From Lineus longissimus (taxonomy: Eukaryota > Nemertea > Pilidiophora > Heteronemertea > Lineidae): a stretch of 64,000 nt of DNA. Shown one piece after another: positions 1 through 13,960 of the stretch. Made by a program: the position numbers and the translations under genes. Location: NCBI RefSeq assembly GCF_910592395.1, contig NC_088325.1, positions 14,696,109 to 14,760,108 of the forward strand. The letters are read 5' to 3'. The notes beneath the pieces were generated by a model that did no database searches, was not told the DNA's origin, and was given only the letters and a program-made list of their open reading frames with translations. How positions within the stretch are numbered: the stretch's first letter is position 1; every line of letters begins with the position of its first letter.

Positions 1-887
1 GGCTTCTGAATCATGTTCTTTGAGGCTGATTATTCCTAGTAGGTTCGTCGAATGTACTGCGCTTCCCCTTCAGTCCAGTAAGTTATGGATGACATTCCGA
101 GGCAATAAAGTTGCTTCAAGTTGTTTGCAGGTATCCCATACCATCTAGTATACCTGATATTGCACGAACGATATATCCTACCCACAACTTATAGTAGCTC
201 TCATCTATAAGCACTCTGCTACTTCGACTTCCATACCCATGGGGCACACTATTTTCCCCGAAAATATGATAAAACACGTCCGTCGGAACCATTTAAAATC
301 ACCCACACTTTGTATTTTTTCCGAACATATCAAAAAGCACGTTCTCGCCGGATCGAAATCACGCTGAGGCTCTGATGGCACAGATTCAATAGATAACTGA
401 AAGTGATGCCTCCCTGTCATTATTCTCTTATTCAGCCTAATGTCATCGCCGCGGCTAAAAGCACGATGTGAATTCCAATAGGTGGATTACCTCGATACGA
501 CCTCGCATTGAAACCTGTCAGATTCAACTAACAGTGTGTCATTTACCCAGTAACCCTGTGAAGAACACGTCCTGAACATGTAAAGTACGTTGACTTGCGC
601 TGCTGTTAAGTTTGGGTAATGATGCCTCTGTCATTGGTTCCCTTAACCCATGACCTTTTTGGACCTGGTCTAATAGAGAAACGAGACTAGCTGACATCGG
701 ATGCTTACGGAATGGATAGAGAAGGGAGTGACAATGGTTACAGTTTACTTTCGAGGGAATTTCGCACAATCCGTACAAATGGTGAAAATGTCAATCTGTT
801 TGTGTAAATTTCTCCATTTTCACAGCTCAACATTGATTATACGTTGCAAGTACAGTGTTAGGTGTTACATGAAGTAAAGACAAAATG

Positions 888-921
<34 letters not shown>

Positions 922-3900
922 CCCGTTTTTCCGTACACTGAATTGCTCGGTAGCTTAAAGTTATCACAAACATATATCACTAGTGAAAATAAATAAAAAA
1001 GCTATATTATTATGCTTTATTTTTGGTTTCATTTTGTGTACACTATAGTGGAAGTCTATCTTTATGCTTTCCAGCCTGACACGCCACAGGTCCTCAAGAG
1101 TTTGGCCATAGGAATGCTTGATCATTCTTAATTAGCAGTTAATTGTTCCTCTGAGCAGTGCACCTCATAAAGTCTTAGATGGTCTCTTGTTTTTGGAAGA
1201 TCTCAGATATTTCATACTTTTCACAGACAATCCAGAAAAATCATGGAAGAAAGTGCCCTTTCGTAGATTTTGTGGTTACCAGTCGTAGCGTCTAAAACAC
1301 TGCATGCATTCCTATCGTTGTAGTGGCCTTTTAGCTGCCTTTGCCTGATGGATTTATATCATGAGACGAAACGGTGCCGCTGCTGTTGATTACCGTTCAA
1401 ATTGCTACATGGTGCTCTACCTGTCAACCCCTATGAATGATTAACTCATCCTTTTCTTATAGAGCTGATCAGGGCTGATCCATTTAGACGGTCAAGGTTG
1501 GTGTGTGTTAACTGCAATCCAAAACCTCTGGTTGCAAAGTGTTTGTTGCCATCTTGAGTATACTGATGTGTCTTAGTGAAAACATAAAAAAATAAATACT
1601 TGTACGTAGGTGTTCCTGTGTTAATGGACTGTACCTTGAAAATCGGGCCCTTTCCTATTCTGCTCCTCGCCACCTCGACGCTGTTGATGAACTATGAATG
1701 ATTAACGACTACAAATATGAAAACATCCTCTGGAGAGGGAAGCATGTTATATATTTATATGGAAGTAATATGTCCACACGACATAACCGTCTGCTTGGTG
1801 ACTACGCCATAGCTCATATCCGCCGCTAACAGGTGTGCGGATGAGGAGATGGGCTTTCGATTGATTCGCTGAGCGACTATGGGAATCTACCTCGGAGTCC
1901 ACGTCTCTTTTTTAGAGTGATGGCGGTGAGAGGTTGAGGAGTGTAGATTGCTTTGCCGGCCCGGAGAGCTTCTCAATGGTGATTGGGAAAGGTTGAGGGT
2001 TATGACTCATTTGCTCGACCAGGGAGATAAGCTTCTCACTGAGCAAAAGTGGTGTATTTACCTTATAATGCTTGTATTTAAGCAATTCTGATTTCTGTGG
2101 TGGTGGGTGTCTGCGTGCGTTGGTGCGGGTCTGGCGATTTTTTTATGTTGTGCGAGTGGATATTGACAGCAAAACCTTAGGGAAAAACAAATGATATTGC
2201 AGTTTCTGCAACTGCTTGATGAGTTCGATACTACAAAACTATCAAATCAACCAACTTGATTGGTGGAATTCGGCCCATCATCTCCCATACCGCTTGTATC
2301 ACCCTACCTGATTGGTTGATTACGTTCCCCAACACATATCTTGGCTCTCAATCGAATCTCGTTCATCCTTTCCATTTGTTCGGTGTGCGTTCACTCTCTT
2401 CGCAATTTCCTTTGGATGATGATCGCAAACGCAGATCGAACTTTTTTCCTCAACCGTGGATGCGGCCGGCTTTGACCGAGACCGAGCAATACAGTTTTTC
2501 ACCACTGGTCAAACATTTTACCAAAGGTACGATGGGATCAGCATGGTCAGCTATTTTATTGGGAGCGCAATATAAGTCGTGTCTGTTCGAAGTACGTGAA
2601 TTGGGCTCATGCGGTGCCTTTGATGGCTGACTTCTCCTGTTTACGCTGTGGTAGTTGTAACTTTCCATCGCAAGCTTTGATGTCGGAATAGTATTGCTGA
2701 TCTCTATCAGTGGTAAACAGTCACGTGACGATTTTCATTTTGACTTCAGGTCATCGTTTCATGTTTTGCAGAGTTATTGAGTTCATCAGATCGCGTCATG
2801 TTGCCTGAAAAATCGGCCGGGTATTGTTCAGGGTGATGGAACGTAGATTTTAAAAGTCAAGTTTGAGGCTTGTGGGATCGCCGTATCATAAACGAAACGC
2901 CAAAATGATTTGCAAGCTCTCTGATTTTATAAACACGTTCCCAGACGAAACAATTGCTATTCCGATAGTCGTTAGGATTGCAACGCCGATTTAGCATGAT
3001 TTAGCGTCGATGGAATGTGGACTTGCTGGCTATCATACTAACTATCTCTGGTATCTAATGAATTCTAACTCGTCCCACAAAGCCAGTAGTCTAAATTAAT
3101 TTCAGCTAAACCAACACAAAATCCTCCATCATGCATATTTCACATGGCCATTTTTCACCAACGTGAAGTAATGTACACACATTCGCTGCTTATGAGATAC
3201 CTATTAAATGCATGAATTCTATTATTATGTCTGTCTCGCGAGGGAGGACTCCGGGAAGAATTTTCCTGAATTTTGACTACATCACAAACTAAGCGAGGAA
3301 AATATCTTCATGGGTGTGTCATGATAATCAAAACTCTCTGGCAATACAGGGCCCCATGCATTACTCTCAATACAATCCCCGCTATAACATGATGCAAAAG
3401 TGATCAAACTGGCTTCTCTTGACTTGACTGAATTGATGTACCAATTTAATGCATGGATACCCAGATGGTTTTTATCACGTGATAAAACGACCAGTGGTTC
3501 GGATCTGATTCAGATAGCAACTTAATTAGTATGCTGATGGGCCGTAATCCATAACATTTATATCCTGGACTGATTTACCGATATCTGGATTTTTTTTTTT
3601 GGTTCATTAAGAGCACTTATTACCTGCCAAATACAATGACGAGAGAGACTGACATCAAATATTGGCCCTAAGCAGTGTAGTCTCCGGCAACATCTCTCGC
3701 AAATCTGATTGCACCATGTCAGCACTCCGCTAGGAATGTATGCACTGTGATCTACCAGGCTACGATTGTATTTGGAATGGTCTAATCTAACTTCATGCTC
3801 CCCGTGCGAATTGAAATAGTGCCAAACGTCTACTGGTTTTCTGACTCCAAAAAGCTTTAATTTTGTTTTGTGCATGCAACGATGATGATCTACTGTTGTA

Positions 3901-6900
3901 CAGTAATGTAGCAGGTAGGCTAAAGTTAAATCGCAGCCATAGAAAAAACTCGGAAAAAGAATTATTGTTTGTAATTTGCGGTTCATATGGAAATCATTGA
4001 TGAACATCAAACACAAATACACACCCATTGTCCAGCATTGATGACGCTGTAACCAAAGGTACGCTTGTCGTGTTACGAGAAGGAAAGACTTTAGGTTATG
4101 TCGGTTTTGTTATTTGTTGTGTAGGGCTGCAAGTGCACATCCAGATTCGTCGGCTATAGAACCTCATTTCGGGCGGGCATTTTCCTGGCTCAGTGGAATC
4201 TGGAATTGACCGTATTGATGAACAGAGCAGCAGGACAAAGACCTCGTATTTCCTGCTTTATAACAAGAGGACGATGTCTGTCCACATCAGTCAAGTTTCC
4301 AAGAAAACAATCATCAATCACGTGGGGACAGTCAACATGTTTGACAAAGGCCACATACTAATAGAACACGGTGACTTATTAGCCCACTCATAGCATGATT
4401 AGAGGAGCCTGTTCGGGCCAACAGGGTTGATGGCTGTCTATCTTGGTTGTTGTTGACCGTTGTTAGAGACGTGGGGCTGCAGGTGTGAGGCAGGTGGTTA
4501 TAAAACGGAAAAAGTTACGCTGTCGTTTGTACTGAAGAAGAAAAAGCCTTCTATGCGACAATGAGACAGTAGTTGGCCGGCTGACCCAAAAATTATACTT
4601 TCTGGTCCAACTGCACCCATAGCTAAAATGGCCGAGACCATATACAATGTAACATTTGACTTGGAGACTCTTTGCAATACCACGTTTTAAATGAAAGCCT
4701 AGTGATAGATACAGTGAGGAGGTAAGTACATACACCAACGTCTGACCATTTTATGTGTTGATCACTTGAAGGTCCCTCTGGTGTCTGCGGAGAGTGTTCT
4801 GATTTAGAATGTTTTACTGGGAGTACTGCCTACTCCAATGTGACCATACGGTGTGTTTCATCTCAGGTTACATAACATTGTTGATCACCCATCACATTAA
4901 TTCTCTGTGATTAATTGCTGCATGTCATTCTCATGTTACAGACCGATCAGGTTGGATGTGGTGTAAACACAATTTAAAGCGTAATATGCACGCTATACAA
5001 ATGGTTTGACAGCTCAAAATGATGTATGAGGGATTAATTAACTAGGCTGGAGAAATCATTCAATGAAAATGAGGTGGTGACGACTGATAAAGGTATAAAT
5101 TTACCGTTCTGTGTCAGAAGCTAGTTGTATCTTAAAGCTTTTATTATCCTGTTTTTGATGCATCGTCACCCATGTCATGTATTTGACATGTTCACTCATA
5201 ACACGAACAACATGAAAAAGGTAAACTGTTGGCCTCGCAAAACCCTTCCTTGGCAGTCTTATGATATTTGACAACACTGTCTCTTGAAACATTCGAAATC
5301 AACCAGGTGAGTCGCCAAATGGAAAATGAATTGTGACAGCCTGTGAAATCATGAGTTCGTTTGGAACTTGGTTATCTGATAATGATTATTTGACTGTGGC
5401 ATATTCCATCAATTACAGCGGCAGTTTGTCATTTCAGTTCCAAAGGGGATAACAATTAGGAGAACGTAAATCACAAAGATACACTCGAGCTTCCTTTAGG
5501 CCCATCTCAAGATACTTAATTACCACAAGTAAAACACAGCACACTCAAAGTAGGGACTTTTAATTCAAGTCCCCATCTTTGAAATTACAGACCAGACTCT
5601 CATAGTTCAACGAGATTGGATTTTGTATGTCTCGACTGACGTGCTTTGAGAGGGTTTGGATTGAATTTCACTTTCTTGTATGGGGGAAGTGCAAAGTGAC
5701 TATGTTGGTTTGTGAAGACAGAAACGCATCTGCTAAATTAGATTTTCTTCAATACAAGTTATCGCAGCCATGTTCAGTGTTATCAAAACCTTCCGACGTG
5801 ACAGCTCTTTAAAAACCTGTTGGTCGGTATTTGGTAATGAAACCTGTGAGTCATGTAACAGGATTCTTGTATTTTCTGTCTGGAATTATCATTCGCACAA
5901 TTGGTACCTGACAATTTTGTTTAGCCTAGCATGCCTTAAATGGCTTCTCCAGGTGGGGTTTCTTCGAAGCATTGATTCGAAGAAGTATCCCGACTGTGAA
6001 AAACCTACTCATCGGAACGCAGTTAAGGGGATCAGTTTGATACGGCATGTGCTTTATGATGGTAATTACAGTAAGAATGTTGTCATGTCGTCTTCGGCAA
6101 AGACTCCCCACCCCGCAGAATGGGAGTTGCTTGTAGCGCAACTGTCCAAGCGGTAAACCACGAAGAAAGCTCAAAACGTTTGAGTCCCGATTGGGAGATT
6201 CGAGAAAATCCGTCGATATGAGCCACTCGTGATGTGGTGACCTCGTATTATGTGACACTGCTAAATTAACGAGACTTCGGGGGATAATATGGCACCTCCA
6301 GCCGAAGAGATTGCTCTCCGGTGACACCAAGTCCCTGAGTGGCTGAGTTTGTCGACCTCCAAGGAATAACCTTGTCAAGAACTATGAAGATTGGGGACCA
6401 CGGAGAGTCGGGTTAAATGGAAATGCGAGAACTAATGGATCCCTTTGGTGGACAGACTACTGATTGGAGCTATGGGTGGTATCAGTTACCTTGGCGCGGA
6501 ATGCGGTGTGCATCAGATATGAAGTAGAATACAAATTTTGAGATCTGAATGATATCTCAACTACGAATCTTATGAGAATCTAATCAGGAATTTTGATGTG
6601 GGTACGTAGTTCGGTATGCCGGGCAGACATCATTGTGATGGAGTTCCGATGCGTGCAAGAACTTGATGAGACCATGCAGGGACACTTCGTCTAAAGTCAA
6701 AGTAGAGCTTGGTGTGGTGCAGAGTTGATCAAACTCTCACTTGGTGGGTGGCTGATTGGACTTGTGGGACATATTAGCCATCACGCAGGTGGATGATGTT
6801 CATAGTATGATGCTGAAATAATGAGACAAGAGTGGCACATTGGACATATTGCTTCATGGCACGCAACGGGGCAGGTTGCTGTCCCTTTGGGCTGGGCTTG

Positions 6901-8934
6901 TATAACATTTTCGGTAGACGATGACAGATTTAGGATGTAAGAGATGTAGTAGCCACCACAGGCGAAGGTTTTGTTGCTATGAAGGTATAAAGTTGATCGA
7001 AATCTGAAAGGACATGTTGAGGCCAAATACACCTCGGTTGAAAGGCACTGGAAAGCGTGGTGACACTCTCGTAGCAGGAACTTAATAATAATTACAGGAG
7101 GAGTATTACGGATTGGAGCTATGGGACGTAACTGCCAGGAACTCAAAGAGTGGAGACTGATTGGGGCCGGTGTGTAAATTACACTGTGTTGACAGTCATT
7201 AAGGAAGGGAACTTCTTTACCTCTTCATTCAGCAACCGCAGCAAAATACCATAACAAAATAAAATAATTAACATCATTTGATACTTCCTGCCCAAAAACG
7301 CTTCAAAAGTGTGTTTTTGTGGTGAAGTGGGCTCAAAGCACTGATGAATGCATTGGAAATGACAATGCATTTACTCCATCTCATTACGCCCCTGCTCCTT
7401 CAAATCACTGAATCTGTACTTTTTCTAGATCTACGGCAACGAAATCAGATTATCTGTAGCAAATTTAATTAAGGCTGACAATAAGTGAAATGAGACTACT
7501 CAAACACAAGCAGAAGAGTTCGTGTGCCACGTAATAAACCGGAGTGTACTCAAGAATTAGTTTAGTCTCAAGAATTGAACCCCACAGCAACATCGCGTGA
7601 CATATGCCGTTATCGTGTTTGATCTTCTGTTCCTCCTAATTATTCGCAACACGCCTCGTCGCCCTGCCAGTTTTCATCTAAATCAAAATCAGTTGGGCAA
7701 TTAGACAAATTCGTCTTTTCAGAATGTGGCACTAAACTTCCTGTTATGCTCAAGTCAAGGGTTCAATTCGTCTGCCAATGTTTGCCAATTTAAGGTCACA
7801 ACAAGCCTATTACTTGTCTATACCAGTTCTTTCATGATGGCGATTGGCCTTTGATCATGTATCTTTTGTTTTTAACGTATTTTCAAACCTCCTGAAATGA
7901 GTACAGTTTGGGTCTTTGGTGAAACAAAGCACAAAAAACCACGGCAGAAATGACGGTTTTCGTTTTCACCTTTGGGCAAATTGTATCAAGACCGAAAAAA
8001 TGAATTTGATGTAGTTTTGTCTGTGCTGCTTAACCATTAGGCTTGATAAAGCATAAGTATGTGGTGGTGTTTTTTCAAGCGTAAAAAAGTAGAAGGGAAA
8101 AGTAAAGTTATAACCCAATGAAGCATCCGTGGTGAAATTGTTACCTTTTCATGTAGGATAATATCCGGCAATTTTCAACAAAGCCGAACTTGATATCAGC
8201 TTCGGTAAACAAAACTATCGTGTTTCACCCTTTATCATCCTTAAAAAATCTTTGGCAAAATAGGCGCAAAATGACATACGGTTTTCTTCTCAACCGTTGA
8301 CAAAATGCAACGTCTATGCTCTTAGCTTAACAGTCAATCTAGTAAAGAAAATCGTTTATAAGAAGCGACACATTGTGATTAATTTGGTTGAAAATATTTG
8401 GCTTCTTTCATGTTATATTAATTACTTGTTTTGGTAAACTGTCGCCCACGTAGAAGAAGCCTTGTATGCGAAACCTTGTTCGGTTTCTTTATAATATTAA
8501 ACCAAGCACGAAACGAAGAGGTTAGGGTGAAAAGGCGATGTTCATGGCTTCAGTAGCATTAAAACGGTGATTTATTTGTTTCTTTAGATGTGAAATGTAT
8601 TTTAGGAACCGGTAATATGATTATATTGGGGACTGTTCTCCTTGGTCACAAATGCATTTTGTTATTGGAAAAATACAGCATACAATTTTTTTCACCGTGA
8701 GTTGAATGTTCTCTGCAGCTGGCTGCTAACACCAGTAGGAAGCTTTTTCTGACTTCTTAACTGTTTCTCTAACGTTTTCCTGATTTATCCGACAGAAGTT
8801 GGCATTGTCTGACTTTTCTATGAAAAACCCCATTCAACATTGGCCCTTGATCTTTTTTCCCCGGTTTTTGACATCAAGTGCACAATGAAGGAACAGCATC
8901 AATAGGTCATATCCACCAGACCTAGACAAGCGAG
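1..8934. other. Non-coding stretch
   Basis: No frame here shows domain signatures, splice-bounded coding character or convincing starts. The longest (about 120-156 codons) are chance frames with abrupt composition. A31 at 888 and an inverted TTCTTCGAA pair at 5960-5984 are the only structured items I noted. Confidence 0.6.
888..918. repeat. A31 homopolymer
   Basis: An uninterrupted run of 31 A residues follows GACAAAATG. It could be the poly(A) tail of an old retroposed sequence to its left, but I recognise no element body there. Confidence 0.9.
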
Positions 8935-9214
8935 TTACATTGCATCCACCAGAGCCATCAGTTCCCAAACATCAAAGACGGATTCGGCGGACCGAACTAA
9001 AGCTTCAGGCGAGCTGTAATCGTAATGGCGTATGAAATATAAGTTCTGATTGTACAGGGCGGTGACTTTCTGGTCCAACGGTTGTTTTCCTTGACGAGTA
9101 TCCAGGCGTGCTGTCAGTTTAGCTGCTTGGTCATGTAAATGCCTGTGCCACGTGAGAAGACAGCCAATGTCTTCAAAGTCGGCTCTGACCACAAACTCTG
9201 CGCTTTCACAACTA
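8935..9214 (-). other. Candidate terminal exon, unrecognised protein
   Basis: An open frame of about 93 codons reads through RADFEDIGCLLTWHRHLH and YNQNLYFIRHYDYSSPEALV to a stop at 8935. There is no good ATG start. TAATAG near 9215 could be a splice acceptor. Its composition looks coding (mixed charge, few repeats), unlike the surrounding frames. I do not recognise a family and find no partner exon. Confidence 0.25.
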
Positions 9215-9217
9215 TTA

Positions 9218-12200
9218 GCTAGCTACACGTGGTTTGAGTCTCTTGCAACCTTTCAATATCCAAGGTATGATATTTGTATACACTTGTATCTAGATATATC
9301 CGTCCGGTTGTCCTGTTTTGTCAAACGTTATGATACCGATTGATCTGGGCCTTGGGGGGATATTGAAGCCGTTTGCAGACTGCACCACGGAGGAGAACTA
9401 GTGATATGTTTAACTTACTGAAGTAAAGAACTGCGTAGGCAATCTAGGTGAAAACCACACTTCATCACTTTCTAATTGATCAGTTGGTCAACGGGGTTAA
9501 GTAATTGCAACAGTTGCTAATGAAGCGACCACGATCCTCTTAAATTTATCAACAGAACTAAATCTGACAAACTGACAAAACGAGATGCCGTCTAGACAAA
9601 TGCAATGAAGTACAATTCAGCATATTCAATTAAATGTCAGCTCAATTGCAATTTGTAAGCTTCATTTCGTCTTTGACAAGACTTGATATGTGTTTTTATG
9701 ATAATCCGGACCTCTGGTCATGTCTCCCAATATCTATATTGATTGTACGTATTGGTGGTTACGATTTGTCGGCTCGCTCTGACAAGTGGAAATTGCCTCG
9801 AACTGTCTTGTAACTCTGATAAAATCAATATAGCAAAAATTCGATTCGCTCAGAGTTGATGTATTTTCGATAACATACAAATAGAAATTAATCACATGTG
9901 GCAGCTTTTGTTATGGAAAAGTCCTCGGAAATGGTTGCGCCTGCAGTATGAAAAGTCCCGTTTGATAAATATTTGATTTGATTTATTAAGATTTTCAGAG
10001 CTTTACAATATAGGAATGTCTTTGGTACTCAAAGACCTCAAACTGGTTCGGCGTTGGTTTGATCTGTGCTGTGAGTCCTTGGGAGAAAGTTTTTGGGGTA
10101 TGGATGTTGTGGGGCATCCTGGACTAACATGCCATACCAGTCGCTGCACCAAACAACTCGAATTTTTAGTTCCAGCCTCACCCGAAATCCACCCCATTTT
10201 CCATCTTTGTTCGTTTTAAAATGACAATGACGGGAAAAAACGAGAAGTTGTGGGGACATGGTTGCTGTGGGGTGATTGGGGGCATCCTGGACTAACATGC
10301 CATACCAGTCGCTACACCAAACAGCTCGAATTATCAGTTCCAGCCTCACCGCTTTTATGAGAAGACCTACTTTTTCTGCTCCCATGAGACCGATTTGGGA
10401 GAAGTTTTTGTCGTCGGTACTTACTGGTACATCGTTAGTCTAACCATTCAACCAGCAGTAAATCGGGCAGTAAATATATCAGAGTTAGACATCGGTGCTT
10501 CATAACCATCCATCTAGATCAGGCTAATGGTGGGCCGTTTCAATTTCTTTGGAGGTGATGAATGACGATATGTCCAGCTTGATTCTCGTGTAAACATATA
10601 TATTGAATTGGCTGGGATTCGGTCGTATTGCCTAATCAATTTGGTGTTTACATACAAAGACGAATTCCTGGGTCATGGCAAATGTCTTGTGTAATTGATT
10701 ACTGTCATATTAATTCTAATCAAACATTAAAATGCCGCATGACACATTTATTTTGCTTATGATACAGATTTAAAAAAAGACGTTGTACATCTAGATACTG
10801 TACTTGAAATTATTACGAGTCGATGAAGGAGCTGTTGAATCGCTTCATACATCTCAAAGTTTGGAAACTATTTAAAGAGACTTTTCACTGGTTTCAATCT
10901 TCAAGACCTGGACGACGATTGGCCATCGTTTGCTTGACTTTCAATTTGTTGATTTCACTAGGGGACTATGACAAATGACAAAAAGTTAATCGCTGCTATT
11001 GCAATCAATTCTGTCACTAACTAAAATGGCAATACAAATTTCATTACTGTAAGCCGTGAAGCTTGCGTGTTGGCAACACATCATCTTAGTTGTAATTACG
11101 TGTGAGGAAATTTTAATCAATTGGCATGCTCGGAACTTGTGATTAAGTGTCATTTTGCTGAAAAGATTATTTAACAGTCCTGAGATGATCAAATTCAACG
11201 TTTGAGATTTTTACAGGCTTTTCACTTGTTTAAAATGAACTAGTTTTGGTACAAACGGTCTAAAGGATATATTTCGCTATATCTGAGTGAAGATTAAAGG
11301 TACATAGATCTACTAAACGGATATTGGCAAGTGCGCATAAGTCTGTGATCGAGACGATAAACGTCTTTCACTATATACTAAAGTTGATGTTGGAGCGGTT
11401 GTTAATCAGTTAAAAAATAACAGCAGTTAAAGGCCTGCCAGCTAATAAAACTATGTTTTATTAACTACGGGCAGCTTATCGATGATAAACTCAATTTCAA
11501 CGAAGCAAAAACCGGTTGTAAAAGTGATTTCAGCTTGCTAAATACATTGTGTTCTGTGAAACAAACACCAGATCTTCTTGTATGCACTACGCCGAATCTC
11601 TCATACATCACTGCTGATATGCCCCTAGGGCTTGCATCTGCTCCCTGAGGCAATCTAAACAAAATCATTAAAATCGCTCAGTCCATTTAATCCAAGATCA
11701 TGAAAGTGTATGAAATTTCTAAGATCACCCAGGGAATTATTTTACCTACTGATAAATTGAGTTAGCGATCATTTATTCTAGTTGGGGTTTCTGATCCAAT
11801 AAGGTGACTGCATGGTTTGTGTGGGGATATATTTGAGTACAGCATTAGTTATAATTCATGTTGCAACACCCGAGAAGAGAAGTATTTGGGATTCTTTTGA
11901 AAGCTAAACAGTTATCTAGATGGAGTGGAGAAAAAAAGAGGATGACACCTTTTTCATGATCAACTATATTTTGGAGTAATAAGTCGGGAGACCTGACACC
12001 AGATTTCTGCGGACCAAATAATAGCTGATTATGGTAAAAGTGTTGTCCACTTTATTCTCCTGTCTTATATCCATCAGCATGGCATCCGTTTTAATCATTA
12101 GCTCAAGTAAGATTGTCACGAATTACAATCGTGGTAGCCACTTTGCTAAGCCTGACACACCACCAAGCTATCTCAGCCATTAAGCGCCTCAAAAGTCTCA

Positions 12201-13755
12201 TTTCATGCCGTGATCACCTGATGCTATGGTAATTAAAGTACACCACGCGACAACGACTGGATCGCAATAATACACTTGATTGCTTGATAATTCTTGTTAA
12301 TAACCTGACAATGCGCAGGTTTCCAGACAAGATTCATCCTCGGAGTAACGGTGGTAAATAGTCTACATCTCGAGCACAGTCCATCTTTGCTTTTTAGGAG
12401 GTCATATTCCCTGGGATCGTGGTTGGTAATACCTTCGCGTGATATCCTGTCTGCAGGGTGGAAATGCTAACATGAAAGCAACATCAAGGGAGTTTGTTCT
12501 GCAATAAAGGAAACCATGGGCGTCAGTTCGTTAACAAGGACTTCTTTTTTCGCAGCTTCTTATTTGCTTGAAAGCTACCCGACGTATTAATGAGCAGACA
12601 TGAAAGATATACCGTCTAGAAATAGTATGTTAGCACCTGCACAAATGCATTTCTAGCAAAGGTGGTTTTTTTTCGAAGAGTGTTGCCAATTGGGCAAAAA
12701 GATTGTCTATTATAAGAGTTGTAACTGATTTACGTCTTAGCACTCTGGTCGGGACCTTATGAATATTCTGTGGGCAATCCAAAAACCTTGTCTGAAGTCT
12801 TCCCTTTTGGTTTAATACTATATTGATTGCATCATGTATATCGAATTGAATCGAGCCTGTTGTCATGGTTTCGATATATAATTCCGTCCATTTTTGTTGT
12901 AGTTGAAATACTAAATCAATCAGAGCAAGACTACCATTTAAAACCAATCAAATTTTTTTTAATGAACAAACCTGATAGCGTCTGTTACGGGCATGATCAT
13001 CAATCTCAATTTCTCTCTCGTTAATTGACGAGATTTCCCTCTGTTGACTCAGTTGTACAAATAACACGGGATTGTGTTTGGTTGATTAATGAGCGAATGG
13101 GAGATATATCTGCAGTGAATAAAAATATCGCATTCATCATAATGATATATCGTAATCTTAAAATTTAAAAAGGTGGTCAATTCGAATAGACGTGCTTTTG
13201 CCATTTCCCTGTTTGAACAGTCAGTTTATTCGACAGGGTATGCACACATTTACGGCAATCAAACATGGAATTCCCCGCTGAATCATTGTCACCTCTTGGG
13301 ACTCGATTTGCATGCTCTTCAACCCCAGAACTACGGGAGTCGATTTTGACATTTATATGCAACGGGTTGACAACGTTGCCTCTAATTGCTGCTATCACTT
13401 CATTATCGGTAAAATACGATCTCTATTGCTGACATCATCGGCGCCAACAACTATTTCTTTTGACCCTGCCCGAGTCTTTCAAAACTATTTACTGATTGAC
13501 TCTGACCCTGCTGACCTCGATTTTTAAAAACTTTAAAAAAAGAGCTATTCAAACGTCAAATCAACTGCAAAGATAATCTTTTATATCACTGAGGTATATG
13601 AATACGATATGTTGATAAAAATCTGTACAACTATCGAAATATACGATTACTTGGAACTATTTCGGCAAATCACTTTGACACCTGCGCAACCTTGTCACAA
13701 TTGCGGCGCGCTCATTTGCATACCGCATATAAGAAGCGAATAAAATCTCCACTAC
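9218..13755. other. Non-coding stretch
   Basis: It contains the 70-bp repeat pair at 10.1-10.35 kb and otherwise AT-rich unique-looking sequence. I see no supported gene. Confidence 0.6.
10113..10350 (+). repeat. Pair of about 70-bp direct repeats
   Basis: Segments 10113-10182 and 10281-10350 match at nearly every base, starting GGCATCCTGGACTAACATGC and ending TTCCAGCCTCACC, with about five differences. Their starts are 168 bp apart, with unrelated sequence between. No coding content is supported. Confidence 0.85.
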
Positions 13756-13960
13756 AGCATGAAAGCCTTGATGGTTCAGCGCTAAAGGTGTTTGACTGTG
13801 GGCCGGCTGGTCACGGGTTCGACTCCCGTTGCGTCTGCCAGCGGTTTTTTTTTACTTCCTTATCTTGTTATATCATCATCCATGTACAGATGACAAACTT
13901 TTCATTATTATCATTATCATACCCCGCACCAAAACTTTTCAAACTGCAGCACATGCTGAT
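13756..13960 (+). mobile_element. tRNA-derived SINE, family A, copy 1
   Basis: CATGAAAGCC is followed by a pol-III A-box-like TGGTTCAGCGC (13772-13782) and a B-box GGGTTCGACTCCC (13815-13827) within a perfect five-pair T stem. A T-rich tract and a TTATTATCATTATCAT stretch come next. The related copy at 54.46 kb shares the head, both boxes and the T/CAT-rich body. The 5' acceptor arm does not pair with the 3' arm, so this is a tRNA-like retroposon rather than a working tRNA gene. Confidence 0.65.

Noticed and set aside
3558-4028. 156-codon minus-strand frame
   Set aside because: Composition is dominated by Cys, His and Tyr without motif order. No family recognised and no supporting signals.
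5926-6378. 150-codon minus-strand frame overlapping a 128-codon plus-strand frame
   Set aside because: Neither shows a domain, a membrane pattern or splice context; both look like chance frames.
13772-13840. Functional tRNA gene
   Set aside because: The T arm is perfect, but the acceptor arm does not pair and the anticodon arm is irregular. A related dispersed copy shows it is a SINE.
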